Notes under the pieces: model-generated
What the model was told of the DNA's origin: nothing
The model's database searches: none
Seen by the model: only the letters and a program-made list of their open reading frames with translations
Made by a program: the position numbers and the translations under genes
Assembly (NCBI RefSeq): GCF_946892675.1
Contig: NZ_CAMPOV010000001.1
Location: 2,702,033 to 2,766,032 of the forward strand
Origin: Arthrobacter sp. Marseille-P9274
GTDB taxonomy: Bacteria; Actinomycetota; Actinomycetes; Actinomycetales; Micrococcaceae
Length of the DNA: 64,000 bases
Direction: 5' to 3'
Shown here: one piece after another, positions 8,166 to 16,946 of the stretch
Layout of the letters: the number at the start of each line of letters is the position of its first letter
Numbering within the stretch: the first letter of the stretch is position 1

Positions 8166-9674
8166 TCATTCCATGATCTCCGGCGCCAGCGAAGTCCGTG
8201 CCAGCCGCACAGCCAGGTGCAGTCCCGCCATTTTGCCGCTACCCCGCGGATCTCCTCCCAGCAGGTCGAACGCCCTGGTCAGCCGGTTGTGCATGGTCTG
8301 CCGCTCAAGAAACAGCGCCTTGGCAGCTTCGGTGGAATTACACCCGAAAGTCAGCCACTGGTCGAGGGTCTCCAGCAGGCTGCTCCCCTTCCGCCGGTCG
8401 TAGGCCATCAGCTCGCCCAGCACTTCCTGGGTCAGCCTCTCGATGGTAGCTCCCGACAATTCGCGGGCCCCAAGGCGTTCGACGACCAGATTCTCGCTGT
8501 CCTGGATATTGCCCCTGAACTCGGTGGCCGGCCCGAGGGACAAAGCCAGTTTTGCCTCGGTGAGGGACCAGGACGCCTTCACCGGCGAGGTAACTGTCGG
8601 TCCCATCACGCCGGCCACTGGCGTATCAGCAAGGGCAGCCCTCAGGTCCTCCAGCAATTCGGAGCGCTTGGTCATGGTCCCGTTTGGCCGGAGCGGGACG
8701 AGCGCGTACAGGTTTTCACCGTCCATATGGGTTCGCACGCCGGGACAGCATCGCCGCAGCGCCTGCTCGGTGACTCCCTGCAGTTGGGCCATCCCGAAGC
8801 TGTGGAACACCAGCATGAACACGGGCCGGCCAAGGTCCAGTCCGACCGTCCGGCACAACTCCCGGATCTGGGCCGCACCAGCTCCGGCGACGATGGCGCG
8901 CATCAGGGCGGTATCGGCAATCTGCGCCAAGGTGGGACGGTGACGCTGGGACATGGCCAGGGCGAGGATGTTGGTGAGCCTCTCCCCCACGGTCTTCAGA
9001 TAGTCCTTGTCCACGCCCGCACGGCTGTGCATCCTGAGCTTGGCCGCCACGATGCCGCCGACGAGGACGTCGACCTCGGTGTAATCGGGTGTCGAATCGC
9101 CCGGTAAATCGCCGGCAGCTTCGAGCACCTCGCCGTTGGCATCTACGAGCTGGACTCCAATCTGGAGGGATTCCGTGATCAGCTCAAGCAGGGGCTGCAG
9201 GGCCGGCCCCGACGATGCGAGCCGTTCCGCAATGCGCTGGGATACCGAATCGGCTGCCTGAAGGGCCATGACCTGCTGGGAGACGATTCGGCGGTTCACT
9301 TCTTCGGCGACGTCTACGAACGGGACCACCTTCTGGAACTCGATCAGGGGCAGACCGGCCTCTTCCGCTGCCTGCACCAGGTCTGCCGACAATGGCCTGC
9401 CCACGCTTGCCGTTTCGATCGCCAGCGCGCTGACATGGCGCTCTGCGAGGCTGCGGATGTAGTCGTGCTGCGCCGCGGGTTTCAACGCGAGCAGCGCGCT
9501 GCCTCCGGTCAGCAGCAGTTCCTCGCCCCTCAACAGCGGCGCGATCTGGAGGACCTCGCTTGAATGCACCCAGCGCACCTGGGCGGTCTCCACCAACTCC
9601 TTGCAGGCCCGGATGCGGGGACTGGCCTGTTTGACCAATTCGCTCTCCAGCACCTCGGTCAAGCGGATCACCAT
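8166..9674 (-). CDS. PucR-family transcriptional regulator
   Basis: A 502-residue regulator. Residues about 5-130 are the PucR N-terminal purine-catabolism-like domain (LLRGEELLLTGG, FQKVVPFVDVAEEVNRRI). The middle is GAF/GGDEF-like. Residues about 425-490 form the PucR C-terminal helix-turn-helix (LLETLDQWLTFGCNSTEAAKALFLERQTMHNRL). Such proteins sense purine or related catabolic intermediates. The gene diverges from NCS1 permease 2 and precedes the FCY1-like deaminase. This suggests it controls nucleobase uptake and deamination. Start ATG at 9674; the ribosome site is weak. Confidence 0.9.
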   Translation of the reverse strand: MVIRLTEVLESELVKQASPRIRACKELVETAQVRWVHSSEVLQIAPLLRGEELLLTGGSALLALKPAAQHDYIRSLAERHVSALAIETASVGRPLSADLVQAAEEAGLPLIEFQKVVPFVDVAEEVNRRIVSQQVMALQAADSVSQRIAERLASSGPALQPLLELITESLQIGVQLVDANGEVLEAAGDLPGDSTPDYTEVDVLVGGIVAAKLRMHSRAGVDKDYLKTVGERLTNILALAMSQRHRPTLAQIADTALMRAIVAGAGAAQIRELCRTVGLDLGRPVFMLVFHSFGMAQLQGVTEQALRRCCPGVRTHMDGENLYALVPLRPNGTMTKRSELLEDLRAALADTPVAGVMGPTVTSPVKASWSLTEAKLALSLGPATEFRGNIQDSENLVVERLGARELSGATIERLTQEVLGELMAYDRRKGSSLLETLDQWLTFGCNSTEAAKALFLERQTMHNRLTRAFDLLGGDPRGSGKMAGLHLAVRLARTSLAPEIME

Positions 9675-9845
9675 GGAATCACACCGATCTTTCGTTCGTA
9701 ATGGGGCTCGCCTAGGGGTTCATTTGACATACCGTCAAGCCGGAACCGCGAAACGTGCACATTCCGTCTATATGGTATGGCATAGATCACACCTATGCTG
9801 TTTGAAGGCTTTTAGCTCCCACAGCCTCCTGAAGAGAGAGATGCA
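9675..9845. promoter_or_regulatory. Divergent pucR-permease promoter region
   Basis: 171 bp between divergent genes. An element at 9772-9793 (ATGGTATGGCATAGATCACA...) matches 435-456 upstream of gntR at about 17 of 22 positions, and both precede units that carry an NCS1 permease. TTGACA occurs at 9724-9729 but is too far from the TATGGT boxes to be a clear -35. Confidence 0.4.
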
Positions 9846-11450
9846 ATGAGCACTAGATCAGCAACCAGCTCAGAGAGCGCTACCCACGACGTCGAAGACG
9901 TCCTCCAGCCCGTTCCCGAATCGGCCCGCACCACCAAGCTGTCCGGCCAGTTCTGGATCTGGGCCGGTGCCAACGTCGCCCCGATCAACTGGATCCTCGG
10001 CGCCCTGGGCATCAACCTGGGCCTCGGCCTCGTGGACACCATGACGGTACTCATCGTCGGCAACATTATCGGAATGGTCGGCTTCGGCTTCTTCGTCCTG
10101 CTCGGGCAGAAGACCGGGGCGACCGGCATGCTGCTCGCCCGCGGCGCCTTCGGCCGGCGCGGCGCCTACCTCCCCGCAGCCATCCAGGCGATCGTGGCGG
10201 TCGGCTGGTCCGCGGTGAACACGTGGGTCATCCTCGACCTCGTCATGGCCTTGTTCGGCATGATCGGCTGGGTCGACCCGGCCGAGCAGAACCTCGTCTG
10301 GAAGATCGCCGTGGCAGCCGTCATCATGGGCATCCAGGTGGGCATTTGCTACCGCGGCTACAGTGCGATCGCCAAGTTCGAACGCATCACCATGCCGCCC
10401 ACGATCCTGGTCCTCGTCGCCATGTCCATCATCGCCTGGACGCAGCTGCCGATCGACTGGAGCTACGTCGGCCCCGAGGGAGCGGTCCTCGCCGGCGGCG
10501 AGCGCATCGCCGTGATGTCCGGCATCATGACCGCCATCGGCATCGGCTGGGGCATCGGCTGGTTCACCTACGCCCCCGATTACTCACGCTTCGTCTCCAA
10601 GAGCATCGCCCCCCGCAAGCTGTACCTCACCTCCGTTCTCGGCCAGTTCCTGCCGGTCGTGTGGCTGGGCCTGCTCGGCGCGAGCCTCGCGACGATGAAC
10701 GGCAGCGCCGACCCGGGCGAACTGGTGGTCAAGAGCTTCGGCGGCCTCGCCATTCCGGTCATCCTGCTCGTCATCCATGGCCCGATCGCCACGAACATCA
10801 TTAACCTCTACACCTTCGGCGTTGCGACCCAGGCCCTCGACGTCCGGATTTCCCGGAAGAAGATCTCGCTCCTCGTCGGCTGCTTCTCGATGTGCGCGGT
10901 GATCCTGTTCCTCTTCGCCGAGGACTTCGCGACCATCCTGGATAGCTGGGTCATCGCGATCGCGGCCTGGGTCTCGACCTGGGGCGGCATCATGGCGGTC
11001 CACTACTTCATCTTTGAGCGCAAGCACAAGAACTTCAGCTACCTGTTCATGTCCCCGCGGGACACCCACCTGAAGGCAGTCAACCCGTCGGCCATCATTG
11101 CCTTCCTCGCCGGGCTCGTCATGACGTGGCTGTTCATGTACGGCGCACTGCCGGTCTTCCAGGGCCCCATCGCTACGGCGATGGGCGGGGTCGACCTTTC
11201 ATGGCTGGCCGGCTCGCTCACCTCGGCCACGCTGTACTTCGCCATGGGCTACCCGCGCTTCCGCTCCCGGATCAAGTCCGGCGTGCCGCTGGGCATCCAT
11301 GCCGGAACCTCGGACGAGAAGTTCCTGGCAGAGCACGGCGACTGCGAGGTCGCCCGGCACGAAGAGGTGCCGGCCACCGTCGTCGGCGGCGTCGAGGGTG
11401 CCGAAGGCGAGGGCCGCGAGGAGGTCCGCACGGGGGCTCCCACCTCCTGA
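9846..11450 (+). CDS. NCS1-family permease (cytosine/purine type), copy 2
   Basis: A 534-residue membrane transporter that is strongly similar to the permease at 1275-2747 through the whole twelve-helix core (SGQFWIWAGANVAPINWILGALG; FGRRGAYLPAAIQA; YAPDYSRFVS). It differs by a hydrophilic tail of about 60 residues after the last helix, rich in Glu and Gly (VGGVEGAEGEGREEVRTGA). The tail may be regulatory or simply disordered. Context with pucR and the FCY1-like deaminase favours cytosine or another nucleobase as substrate, while copy 1 lies nearer creatininase. The ATG at 9846 follows a GAAGAGAGAG purine tract. Confidence 0.9.
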   Translation: MSTRSATSSESATHDVEDVLQPVPESARTTKLSGQFWIWAGANVAPINWILGALGINLGLGLVDTMTVLIVGNIIGMVGFGFFVLLGQKTGATGMLLARGAFGRRGAYLPAAIQAIVAVGWSAVNTWVILDLVMALFGMIGWVDPAEQNLVWKIAVAAVIMGIQVGICYRGYSAIAKFERITMPPTILVLVAMSIIAWTQLPIDWSYVGPEGAVLAGGERIAVMSGIMTAIGIGWGIGWFTYAPDYSRFVSKSIAPRKLYLTSVLGQFLPVVWLGLLGASLATMNGSADPGELVVKSFGGLAIPVILLVIHGPIATNIINLYTFGVATQALDVRISRKKISLLVGCFSMCAVILFLFAEDFATILDSWVIAIAAWVSTWGGIMAVHYFIFERKHKNFSYLFMSPRDTHLKAVNPSAIIAFLAGLVMTWLFMYGALPVFQGPIATAMGGVDLSWLAGSLTSATLYFAMGYPRFRSRIKSGVPLGIHAGTSDEKFLAEHGDCEVARHEEVPATVVGGVEGAEGEGREEVRTGAPTS

Positions 11451-11485
11451 CCCTTCCGGACACTATCGGTACCTGCAGTAGACCG

Positions 11486-11532
11486 CGACGGCGGATGGCC
11501 TCCCCAAGGGGACCATCCGCCGTCGTACTTTT
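11486..11532 (+). terminator. Terminator after NCS1 permease 2
   Basis: GACGGCGGATGG (11487-11498) pairs perfectly with CCATCCGCCGTC (11513-11524) and is followed by GTACTTTT. The stem core GACGGCG recurs in other terminators of the window. Confidence 0.75.
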
Positions 11533-11590
11533 CCCAGTGCACCGGACGGAGGATAGCCTCCGTCCACCACAACGGACGGAAGGACACATC

Positions 11591-12022
11591 ATGCTCGAGC
11601 GCCGCGGCAGCTACGCCTTCGACTACGACCTGCATGGCGGCAGCGCGCCCGTGCGCATGCAATGGCTGTTCCACGGCAGGTCCGAACTGCCCGTTGCCGT
11701 CCAGGTCTGGGAGCTTCCGCCGGGCGGAACCGAAGGGATGCATGCCCACGCCCGGGAAGACCGGCCGCTTGAGGAGCTCTACGTCATCATGGATGGAACC
11801 GCGCGGATGCACCTTGACGGCGCCAGCCATGACCTGGCCGCCGGGGACGCCCTGCTCGCCCCCGTCGGCTCCGACCACGACCTGGCGAACACCGGCACCG
11901 GCCCGCTGCGTGTGCTCGTCGTGTGGGGCGAACCCGGCACGGCCGACTATTCGTCCTTCGGCTCCTGGCGGTCCGCCAACGCTGCCCGGAATCCCGCCGA
12001 CGGCGCGCCGACGGCCCTATGA
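11591..12022 (+). CDS. Small cupin-domain protein
   Basis: A 143-residue single-domain cupin. Motif 1 is GGTEGMHAHAREDRPLEELYVIMDG, whose two His and one Glu can bind a metal, and motif 2 is GDALLAPVGSDHDLANTG. No signal peptide or DNA-binding domain is visible. Stand-alone cupins of this kind can be isomerases, oxygenases or ligand-sensing proteins, so no reaction is assigned. The start at ATG 11591 follows GGAAGGA. It sits after the permease 2 terminator and 57 bp ahead of the second IclR gene, which may be cotranscribed with it. Confidence 0.8.
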   Translation: MLERRGSYAFDYDLHGGSAPVRMQWLFHGRSELPVAVQVWELPPGGTEGMHAHAREDRPLEELYVIMDGTARMHLDGASHDLAAGDALLAPVGSDHDLANTGTGPLRVLVVWGEPGTADYSSFGSWRSANAARNPADGAPTAL

Positions 12023-12079
12023 CCGCGGCCGGGAACGCAGGAATGCACGCTTCCGCCAAGGTTCTGAGACTATGGGCTT

Positions 12080-12886
12080 ATGGCAGATCTTGAGGTTTAC
12101 GACGACGAGGATACCGCTGGGCAGCTGAGCCGCGGCGTGCAGTCCGTGGACCGCGCGATCGCCGTCCTGGAAATCCTGCGCCGGCGCGGCGGCGCAGGCG
12201 TGAGCGAAATCGCCGACGAGATGGGCGTGCACAAGTCCACGGCTTCGCGCCTGCTCGCGTCGCTGCTGCAGGGCGGCATGGTCCAGCAGAACTCGGAGCG
12301 CGGCAAGTACCACCTCGGCTTCGGCATCCTGCGGCTGGCCAACTCGATCCCCGGCAGGCTCAGTCTGGTCCAGGAGGCCCGCCCCCTGCTGGACGCCCTG
12401 GCGGAACAGTACAAGGAGACCGTCAACCTCGCCGTCCTCCGCTCCAATTATGCAGTCAACGTCGACCAGGCCATGGGCCCCTCGTCGCTGGCCACGCATG
12501 ACTGGATCGGCAGCCTCACTCCGCTGCACGCGACCTCCAGCGGCAAGATCCTGCTGGCCGGGCTCAGCTCGGAGCAGCGCGAGAAGATCTTCAAGGAAAC
12601 CGGCCTGCCGACGCAGACGGCCAACACCATCACCTCCCGGCGCGAGCTGGAGAAGCAGCTGATGGAGGTCGTCTCCACCGGCTACGCCGTAGTGTACGAG
12701 GAATTCGAGATTGGGCTGAACGCCGTCGCCGTCCCCGTCCATGACCACGCCGGCGCGGTCATCGGAGCCATCAGCGTTTCCGGGCCCGCGTTCAGGTTCA
12801 AGCCGGAGGAAATGCCGGACCTACTTGAAGACCTGAAGCAGGCCGGGCTGGAAATCAGCTCGCGGATGGGCTACGCCCCGGAGTAA
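12080..12886 (+). CDS. IclR-family transcriptional regulator (betaine-linked)
   Basis: A 268-residue IclR protein. The winged helix at residues about 18-80 includes VSEIADEMGVHKSTASRLLASLLQGGMVQQ. The effector domain runs from about 95 to 260 (VNLAVLRSNYAVNVDQAMG, LTPLHATSSGKILLAGL, GLNAVAVPVHDHAGAVIGAISVSGP). It stands between the cupin gene and the convergent formaldehyde dehydrogenase of the betaine module. It is therefore the natural candidate regulator of the betaine operons, whose shared promoter region carries a perfect 16-bp palindrome. Together with the IclR gene at 6830 it gives two related regulators for two related pathways. Confidence 0.9.
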   Translation: MADLEVYDDEDTAGQLSRGVQSVDRAIAVLEILRRRGGAGVSEIADEMGVHKSTASRLLASLLQGGMVQQNSERGKYHLGFGILRLANSIPGRLSLVQEARPLLDALAEQYKETVNLAVLRSNYAVNVDQAMGPSSLATHDWIGSLTPLHATSSGKILLAGLSSEQREKIFKETGLPTQTANTITSRRELEKQLMEVVSTGYAVVYEEFEIGLNAVAVPVHDHAGAVIGAISVSGPAFRFKPEEMPDLLEDLKQAGLEISSRMGYAPE

Positions 12887-12898
12887 TCCAGCGCACCA

Positions 12899-12968
12899 AC
12901 GACGACGGCGGCAGCCGCGCCGCCCGGAACCCGCAGGTCCCGGCGCGGTCGGTTGCCGCCGTCGTCGT
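12899..12968. terminator. Bidirectional terminator between iclR and mscR
   Basis: ACGACGACGGCGGCA (12899-12913) pairs with 12954-12968. A second stem lies inside the loop (CCGCGCCG 12915-12922 with CGGCGCGG 12941-12948). The genes on either side are convergent. Confidence 0.7.
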
Positions 12969-12989
12969 CAGCTCCACGGTTCCTGGAGG

Positions 12990-14075
12990 CTACAGTTCCA
13001 CCACCGAGCGGAGGACTTTGCCTTCGTGCATTTTGTTGAAGGCTTCTTCGATTTGGTCGAGGGTGATGCGTTCGGTGACGAAGGCGTCGAGGTCGAGGTT
13101 GCCTTGCTTGTAGTGGTTGACGAGCATCGGGAAGTCCCGGCTGGGCAGGCAGTCGCCGTACCAGGAGGACTTCAGGGCCCCGCCGCGGCCGAAGACGTCG
13201 AGCAGGGGCAGTTCGAGGGTCATCTCCGGGGTGGGCACGCCGACCAGGACGACGCGGCCGGCGAGGTCGCGGGCGTAGAAGGCCTGTTTGTAGGTTTCCG
13301 GGCGGCCGACGGCCTCGATCACGACGTCGGCGCCGAAGCCGTTGGTGAGTTCCCGGATGGCGTCGACGGGGTCCTGCTGTTTGGAGTTGATGCCGTGGGT
13401 GGCGCCGAGGTGTTTGGCCATGTCGATCTTGTTGTCGTCGATGTCGACGGCGATGATCGTGGTCGCGCCGGCGAGTTTCGCGCCGGCGATCGCGGCGATG
13501 CCGACGGCGCCGCAGCCGATCACGGCGACGGATTCGCCGCGTTTGACCTCGCCGGTGTTGATCGCGGCGCCGATGCCGGCCATGACGCCGCAGCCGAGCA
13601 GGCCGACGGCGGCGGGGTCGGCGTCGGCGTCGACCTTGGTGCACTGGCCGGCGGCGACGAGGGTTTTCTCGGCGAACGCTCCGATGCCCAGGGCGGGGGA
13701 GAGCTCGGTGCCGTCTTCGAGGGTCATTTTTTGGGTGGCGTTGTGGGTGTTGAAGCAGTACTGCGGCTGGCCCTTGGCGCAGGCGCGGCACTGGCCGCAG
13801 ACGGCGCGCCAGTTCAGGATGACGCGGTCACCGACGGCGACTTCGGTGACGCCTTCGCCGATAGCGGCGACGGTGCCGGTGGCTTCGTGGCCGAGGAGGT
13901 AGGGGAAGTCCTCGCCGATGCCGCCCTGCTTGTAGTGCAGGTCGGTGTGGCAGACGCCGCAGGTGAGGATGTCGACCAGGGCCTCTCCCGGACCCGGGTC
14001 GGGCACGAGGATCGTCTCGATGCTGACCGGGGCGTTCTTCTCTGTGGCAACAACGGCCTTGACCTTATGAACCAT
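12990..14075 (-). CDS. S-(hydroxymethyl)mycothiol dehydrogenase
   Basis: Oxidises the formaldehyde-mycothiol adduct with NAD; EC 1.1.1.306. The 361-residue medium-chain zinc dehydrogenase starts [18 protein letters not shown], a beginning typical of this actinobacterial enzyme. Catalytic zinc residues are in [10 protein letters not shown] and GHEAT; structural zinc cysteines are in [15 protein letters not shown]; the NAD fold has [15 protein letters not shown] 14075 was preferred over an upstream in-frame ATG (14096) because the family begins here and AAAGGA precedes it. It lies 120 bp downstream of the betaine oxygenase on the same strand. It probably detoxifies the formaldehyde released by N-demethylation. 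Confidence 0.93.
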   Translation of the reverse strand: MVHKVKAVVATEKNAPVSIETILVPDPGPGEALVDILTCGVCHTDLHYKQGGIGEDFPYLLGHEATGTVAAIGEGVTEVAVGDRVILNWRAVCGQCRACAKGQPQYCFNTHNATQKMTLEDGTELSPALGIGAFAEKTLVAAGQCTKVDADADPAAVGLLGCGVMAGIGAAINTGEVKRGESVAVIGCGAVGIAAIAGAKLAGATTIIAVDIDDNKIDMAKHLGATHGINSKQQDPVDAIRELTNGFGADVVIEAVGRPETYKQAFYARDLAGRVVLVGVPTPEMTLELPLLDVFGRGGALKSSWYGDCLPSRDFPMLVNHYKQGNLDLDAFVTERITLDQIEEAFNKMHEGKVLRSVVEL

Positions 14076-14195
14076 GCTGGGGGCAGTTCCTTTCATACCC
14101 GGGGAATTCTGTTGGCTGGCGGCTGTCCGGCCTGCCTGAAGTCATCAAGCAGGCCGGGCAACCGGAGAGAATCGTCGGCGGTCGCCGGATACGTC

Positions 14196-15398
14196 CTAGC
14201 CCACGATGGTCTGGGCGCGTTCTTCCAGGGGGGCGGTGTCCTGGGTGATGCCCAGCAGGTCTTCGCCGGTGCGCTGGACGTCGCCGACCTTGCCGTGCAC
14301 CCACTGGTGGAAGGCGCTGATGTGGTGTTCGCTGGGGACGAGTACCCCGCCCTTTGAGTAGATCTTGGAGGCCATGGCCGGCTGGCAGCGTTCGCAGGCG
14401 TCGAAGTCCTGCATGTTCACGCGGTGGAACAGTTCCACCGAAGCGGTGACGTCCTTGCCGGACTCGACCACGCTGGGCAGGTAGAGCCAGTCGCACTCGA
14501 CGATGGTGTGGTCGGCCGACAGCGGGAACATGCGGTGGATGATCACGTGGTCGGGCACCAGGTTGACGAAGACCGTGGGCTTGATGGTGATCGCGTAGTA
14601 GCGGCGGTCCTGGTCCTCGCCGACGCCGGGGATGACATCCAGGCCCTCGGAGCCGTCGATGGTGAAGCCCTTGACGTCATCGCCGAATTCCGCGCCGTGG
14701 CCGACGAAGTACTGTGCGGCCAGGCCGTCGGCGAACTCCGGCAGCACCTCGGTCAGCTCCGGGTGGATGGTCGCGCAGTGGTAGCACTCCATGAAGTTTT
14801 CGATGATGAGCTTCCAGTTGGCCTTCACGTCGTACCTGATCCGCCGGCCGACTTTCAGGTTGGCGACGTCGTAGCCGTCGACGGCGTGGACGTCACCGAG
14901 GCGCTCTTCGATGGCGCCCATGACGTCTTCTTCGAAGGAGGGCGGTTCGTCGGCCAGGCAGACCCAGACGTAGCCCAGGTACTCGCGGATGTGGACCTTG
15001 GCCAGGCCGTACTCGTTCCGGTCGATGTCGGGCATCTTGGTGAGGTTGGGCGCAGCGATGAGCTTGCCCTCGAAGTCGTAGGTCCAGGCGTGGTACGGGC
15101 ACTGGAAGGAGCGGGCGGCCTCGCCGGATTCCTCCATGCACAGCTTCACACCGCGATGCCGGCAGATGTTGTAGAAGGCGCGGATCTCGCCCTTGCGCGT
15201 CCGGCTGATCAGCACGGACTCCCGGCCGATCTGCACCGTCTTCCACGCCCCTGCCTTATCCAGATCCGACGAGCGGATCGCGCAGAACCACATCTGCTCG
15301 AAAATCCGCTCCTGCTCGGCCCGGAAAATGGCGGCATCAGTATACGTGTGCCCGGGCAGCGTGGCGATCAGGCTCTCGGAAATGATTTCGGTGGTCAT
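14196..15398 (-). CDS. gbcA: Rieske oxygenase, glycine betaine monooxygenase alpha subunit
   Basis: Predicted to hydroxylate and demethylate glycine betaine, giving dimethylglycine and formaldehyde. The 400-residue protein has a Rieske [2Fe-2S] centre at C79-x-H81 and C100-x2-H103. Its catalytic domain has the mononuclear iron ligands H207 and H212 after the bridging E204 (IIENFMECYHCATIHPEL). It starts at ATG 15398 after AGAGGAAG. A FAD reductase gene lies 62 bp upstream and a formaldehyde dehydrogenase downstream on the same strand. The Rieske ferredoxin, BCCT carrier and dimethylglycine oxidase are divergent. These neighbours favour betaine over choline, carnitine or stachydrine, but the substrate is inferred. 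Confidence 0.88.
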   Translation of the reverse strand: MTTEIISESLIATLPGHTYTDAAIFRAEQERIFEQMWFCAIRSSDLDKAGAWKTVQIGRESVLISRTRKGEIRAFYNICRHRGVKLCMEESGEAARSFQCPYHAWTYDFEGKLIAAPNLTKMPDIDRNEYGLAKVHIREYLGYVWVCLADEPPSFEEDVMGAIEERLGDVHAVDGYDVANLKVGRRIRYDVKANWKLIIENFMECYHCATIHPELTEVLPEFADGLAAQYFVGHGAEFGDDVKGFTIDGSEGLDVIPGVGEDQDRRYYAITIKPTVFVNLVPDHVIIHRMFPLSADHTIVECDWLYLPSVVESGKDVTASVELFHRVNMQDFDACERCQPAMASKIYSKGGVLVPSEHHISAFHQWVHGKVGDVQRTGEDLLGITQDTAPLEERAQTIVG

Positions 15399-15460
15399 GC
15401 TTGCTTCCTCTGTTGAAGACGATGTGACGGTCGGTGGCGAAAGGACGGGCCGGACTGAGG

Positions 15461-16639
15461 TCAGGCGGCGACGGAATCGGTCGCGACTGAAGTGCTGAGG
15501 GTGCGGCGCCACTTGGTGAAGAGCCGCGGCTGGTTCATGCCAAGAACCGCCACCGGCTCCTCGCCGCGGTAGTAGAGCGCCAGGACGTTATGTTCCCGGG
15601 GATCGCCGGCTTCGATGGACACGTGGTCGGCTCCGGCGGCGTTGCCCGCGAACTGCAGCTTCACTCCGTACTGGTCGGACCAGAAGTAGGGAGCCTTGAT
15701 TGGCCGGGCCGCTGGCCTGTCCAGCAGGGCGGCCACGGCGACCTCGGGATGCTCCGTGGCGGTGGTCCAATGCTCCACCCGGCGATGGGCTCCCAGCCGC
15801 GAGTCGAACCAGGCCGCGCAATCGCCGACGGCCACGATTCCGGGCACGTTGGTCCGGCCGGCGGCATCGCAGACGATGCCGTTGCCGGTTTCCACTCCGG
15901 AGCCCGCAAGCCAGCCGGTGTTCGGGATGGCACCGATGCCGACCAGCACGAGGTCTGCCGGGACGTAGCGGCCGTCCGTCAGCCGCAGTCCGGTGACTGT
16001 CCCTTCTCCGCTATAGAAGAGGTCGATGCCCGTACCGCAGATCAGTTCCACGCCGTTGAGGCCGTGGAGCCCTCCGACGACGGCTCCCATCTCTTTGCCC
16101 AGCGGACCGCTGAGTGGAGTGGGCTGCGCCTCGATGACGGTGACTTCCAGGCCAAGGGACTTCGCCGTGGAGGCTACCTCGGCTCCGATGAAGCCTGCTC
16201 CGACGACAACCAGCCGGCGGCCCGGCTGCAGTTCCTCGCCCAGCAGCTGGGCGTCCGCCAGGGTGCGCAGGCTGAAGACGTTGGCCAGGCCGGCCAACTC
16301 CGGCAGAGTGCGGGCGGACGCGCCGGTAGCCAGGACAATCCCGTCCGCGGAGAGGCTTTCGCCGTTGGCCAGAGTGACGGTGCGGGAATCACCATCCAGG
16401 CGGACCGCACGGCTGCCTACTAGCCACTCTGCCTGCAGGTCCTCCCCTGCGGTCTCCAGGGCAAGGTCATCGGTGGTGATCCTGCCGGCCAGGAAGTCCT
16501 TGGACAGTGGGGGACGGTCGTAGGGGCGGTGCTCTTCGTCGCCGATCATGATGAGCCTGCCGGTGAACCCCTGGGCACGGGCCGCGCGTGCGGCGGAGAG
16601 CCCTGAGAGGGAGGCTCCGACCACTGCGAGAGTCTGCAT
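15461..16639 (-). CDS. FAD-dependent ferredoxin reductase (BphA4 type)
   Basis: A 392-residue NAD(P)H:ferredoxin oxidoreductase of the glutathione-reductase fold. FAD-binding VVGASLSGLSAARAAR stands at the N-terminus. The NAD-binding fold has VVVGAGFIGAEVA, and the second FAD motif is GIVAVGDCAAWFD. A C-terminal reductase domain contains PYFWSDQYG, as in aromatic dioxygenase reductases. ATG 16639 follows AAAGGG. The gene is the first of a minus-strand unit with the betaine oxygenase. It is expected to pass electrons to the divergent Rieske ferredoxin at 16947-17297. Confidence 0.92.
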   Translation of the reverse strand: MQTLAVVGASLSGLSAARAARAQGFTGRLIMIGDEEHRPYDRPPLSKDFLAGRITTDDLALETAGEDLQAEWLVGSRAVRLDGDSRTVTLANGESLSADGIVLATGASARTLPELAGLANVFSLRTLADAQLLGEELQPGRRLVVVGAGFIGAEVASTAKSLGLEVTVIEAQPTPLSGPLGKEMGAVVGGLHGLNGVELICGTGIDLFYSGEGTVTGLRLTDGRYVPADLVLVGIGAIPNTGWLAGSGVETGNGIVCDAAGRTNVPGIVAVGDCAAWFDSRLGAHRRVEHWTTATEHPEVAVAALLDRPAARPIKAPYFWSDQYGVKLQFAGNAAGADHVSIEAGDPREHNVLALYYRGEEPVAVLGMNQPRLFTKWRRTLSTSVATDSVAA

Positions 16640-16826
16640 AGATTGCCCTTTCAGACAGATGGAAAAGGGTGCTCCCTTTGGCGGGAGCGGGGTGAGGCTT
16701 GATATCGCGCCATTGGCAACTTGTGTCGCCATGTGAAACAGCATGAAGCCGCCCGGAAGTCCTGTCAAGACTTTTTATGACCGGTTCCAGCATCACTGGC
16801 AATAGGGAGATTGTTTACCTCGCCGC

Positions 16827-16895
16827 AACAAAAAACCCTTGACAGTGACCCACCCCACACCGCATGGTGTTGCCTATTGTGAACAACGTTGTTCA
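16827..16895 (+). promoter_or_regulatory. Promoter and palindromic operator of the betaine operon
   Basis: The 307-bp divergent region between the reductase and ferredoxin genes holds a 21-bp block ending in TTGACAGTGA that is identical to the creatinase promoter (-35 at 16839-16844). It also holds a perfect palindrome TGAACAACGTTGTTCA (16880-16895). The palindrome sits at the place where the creatine promoters carry TGCAAC/GTTGC. The -10 is unclear (CATGGT at 16863-16868 is the best-spaced hexamer). GGCAACTTGTGTCGCC at 16714-16729 may serve the reductase side. Confidence 0.6.
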
Positions 16896-16946
16896 TAACG
16901 GAACTACAGCTCACGGCAGATCGTGGCAGACGAAAGGTCGCAGCCG

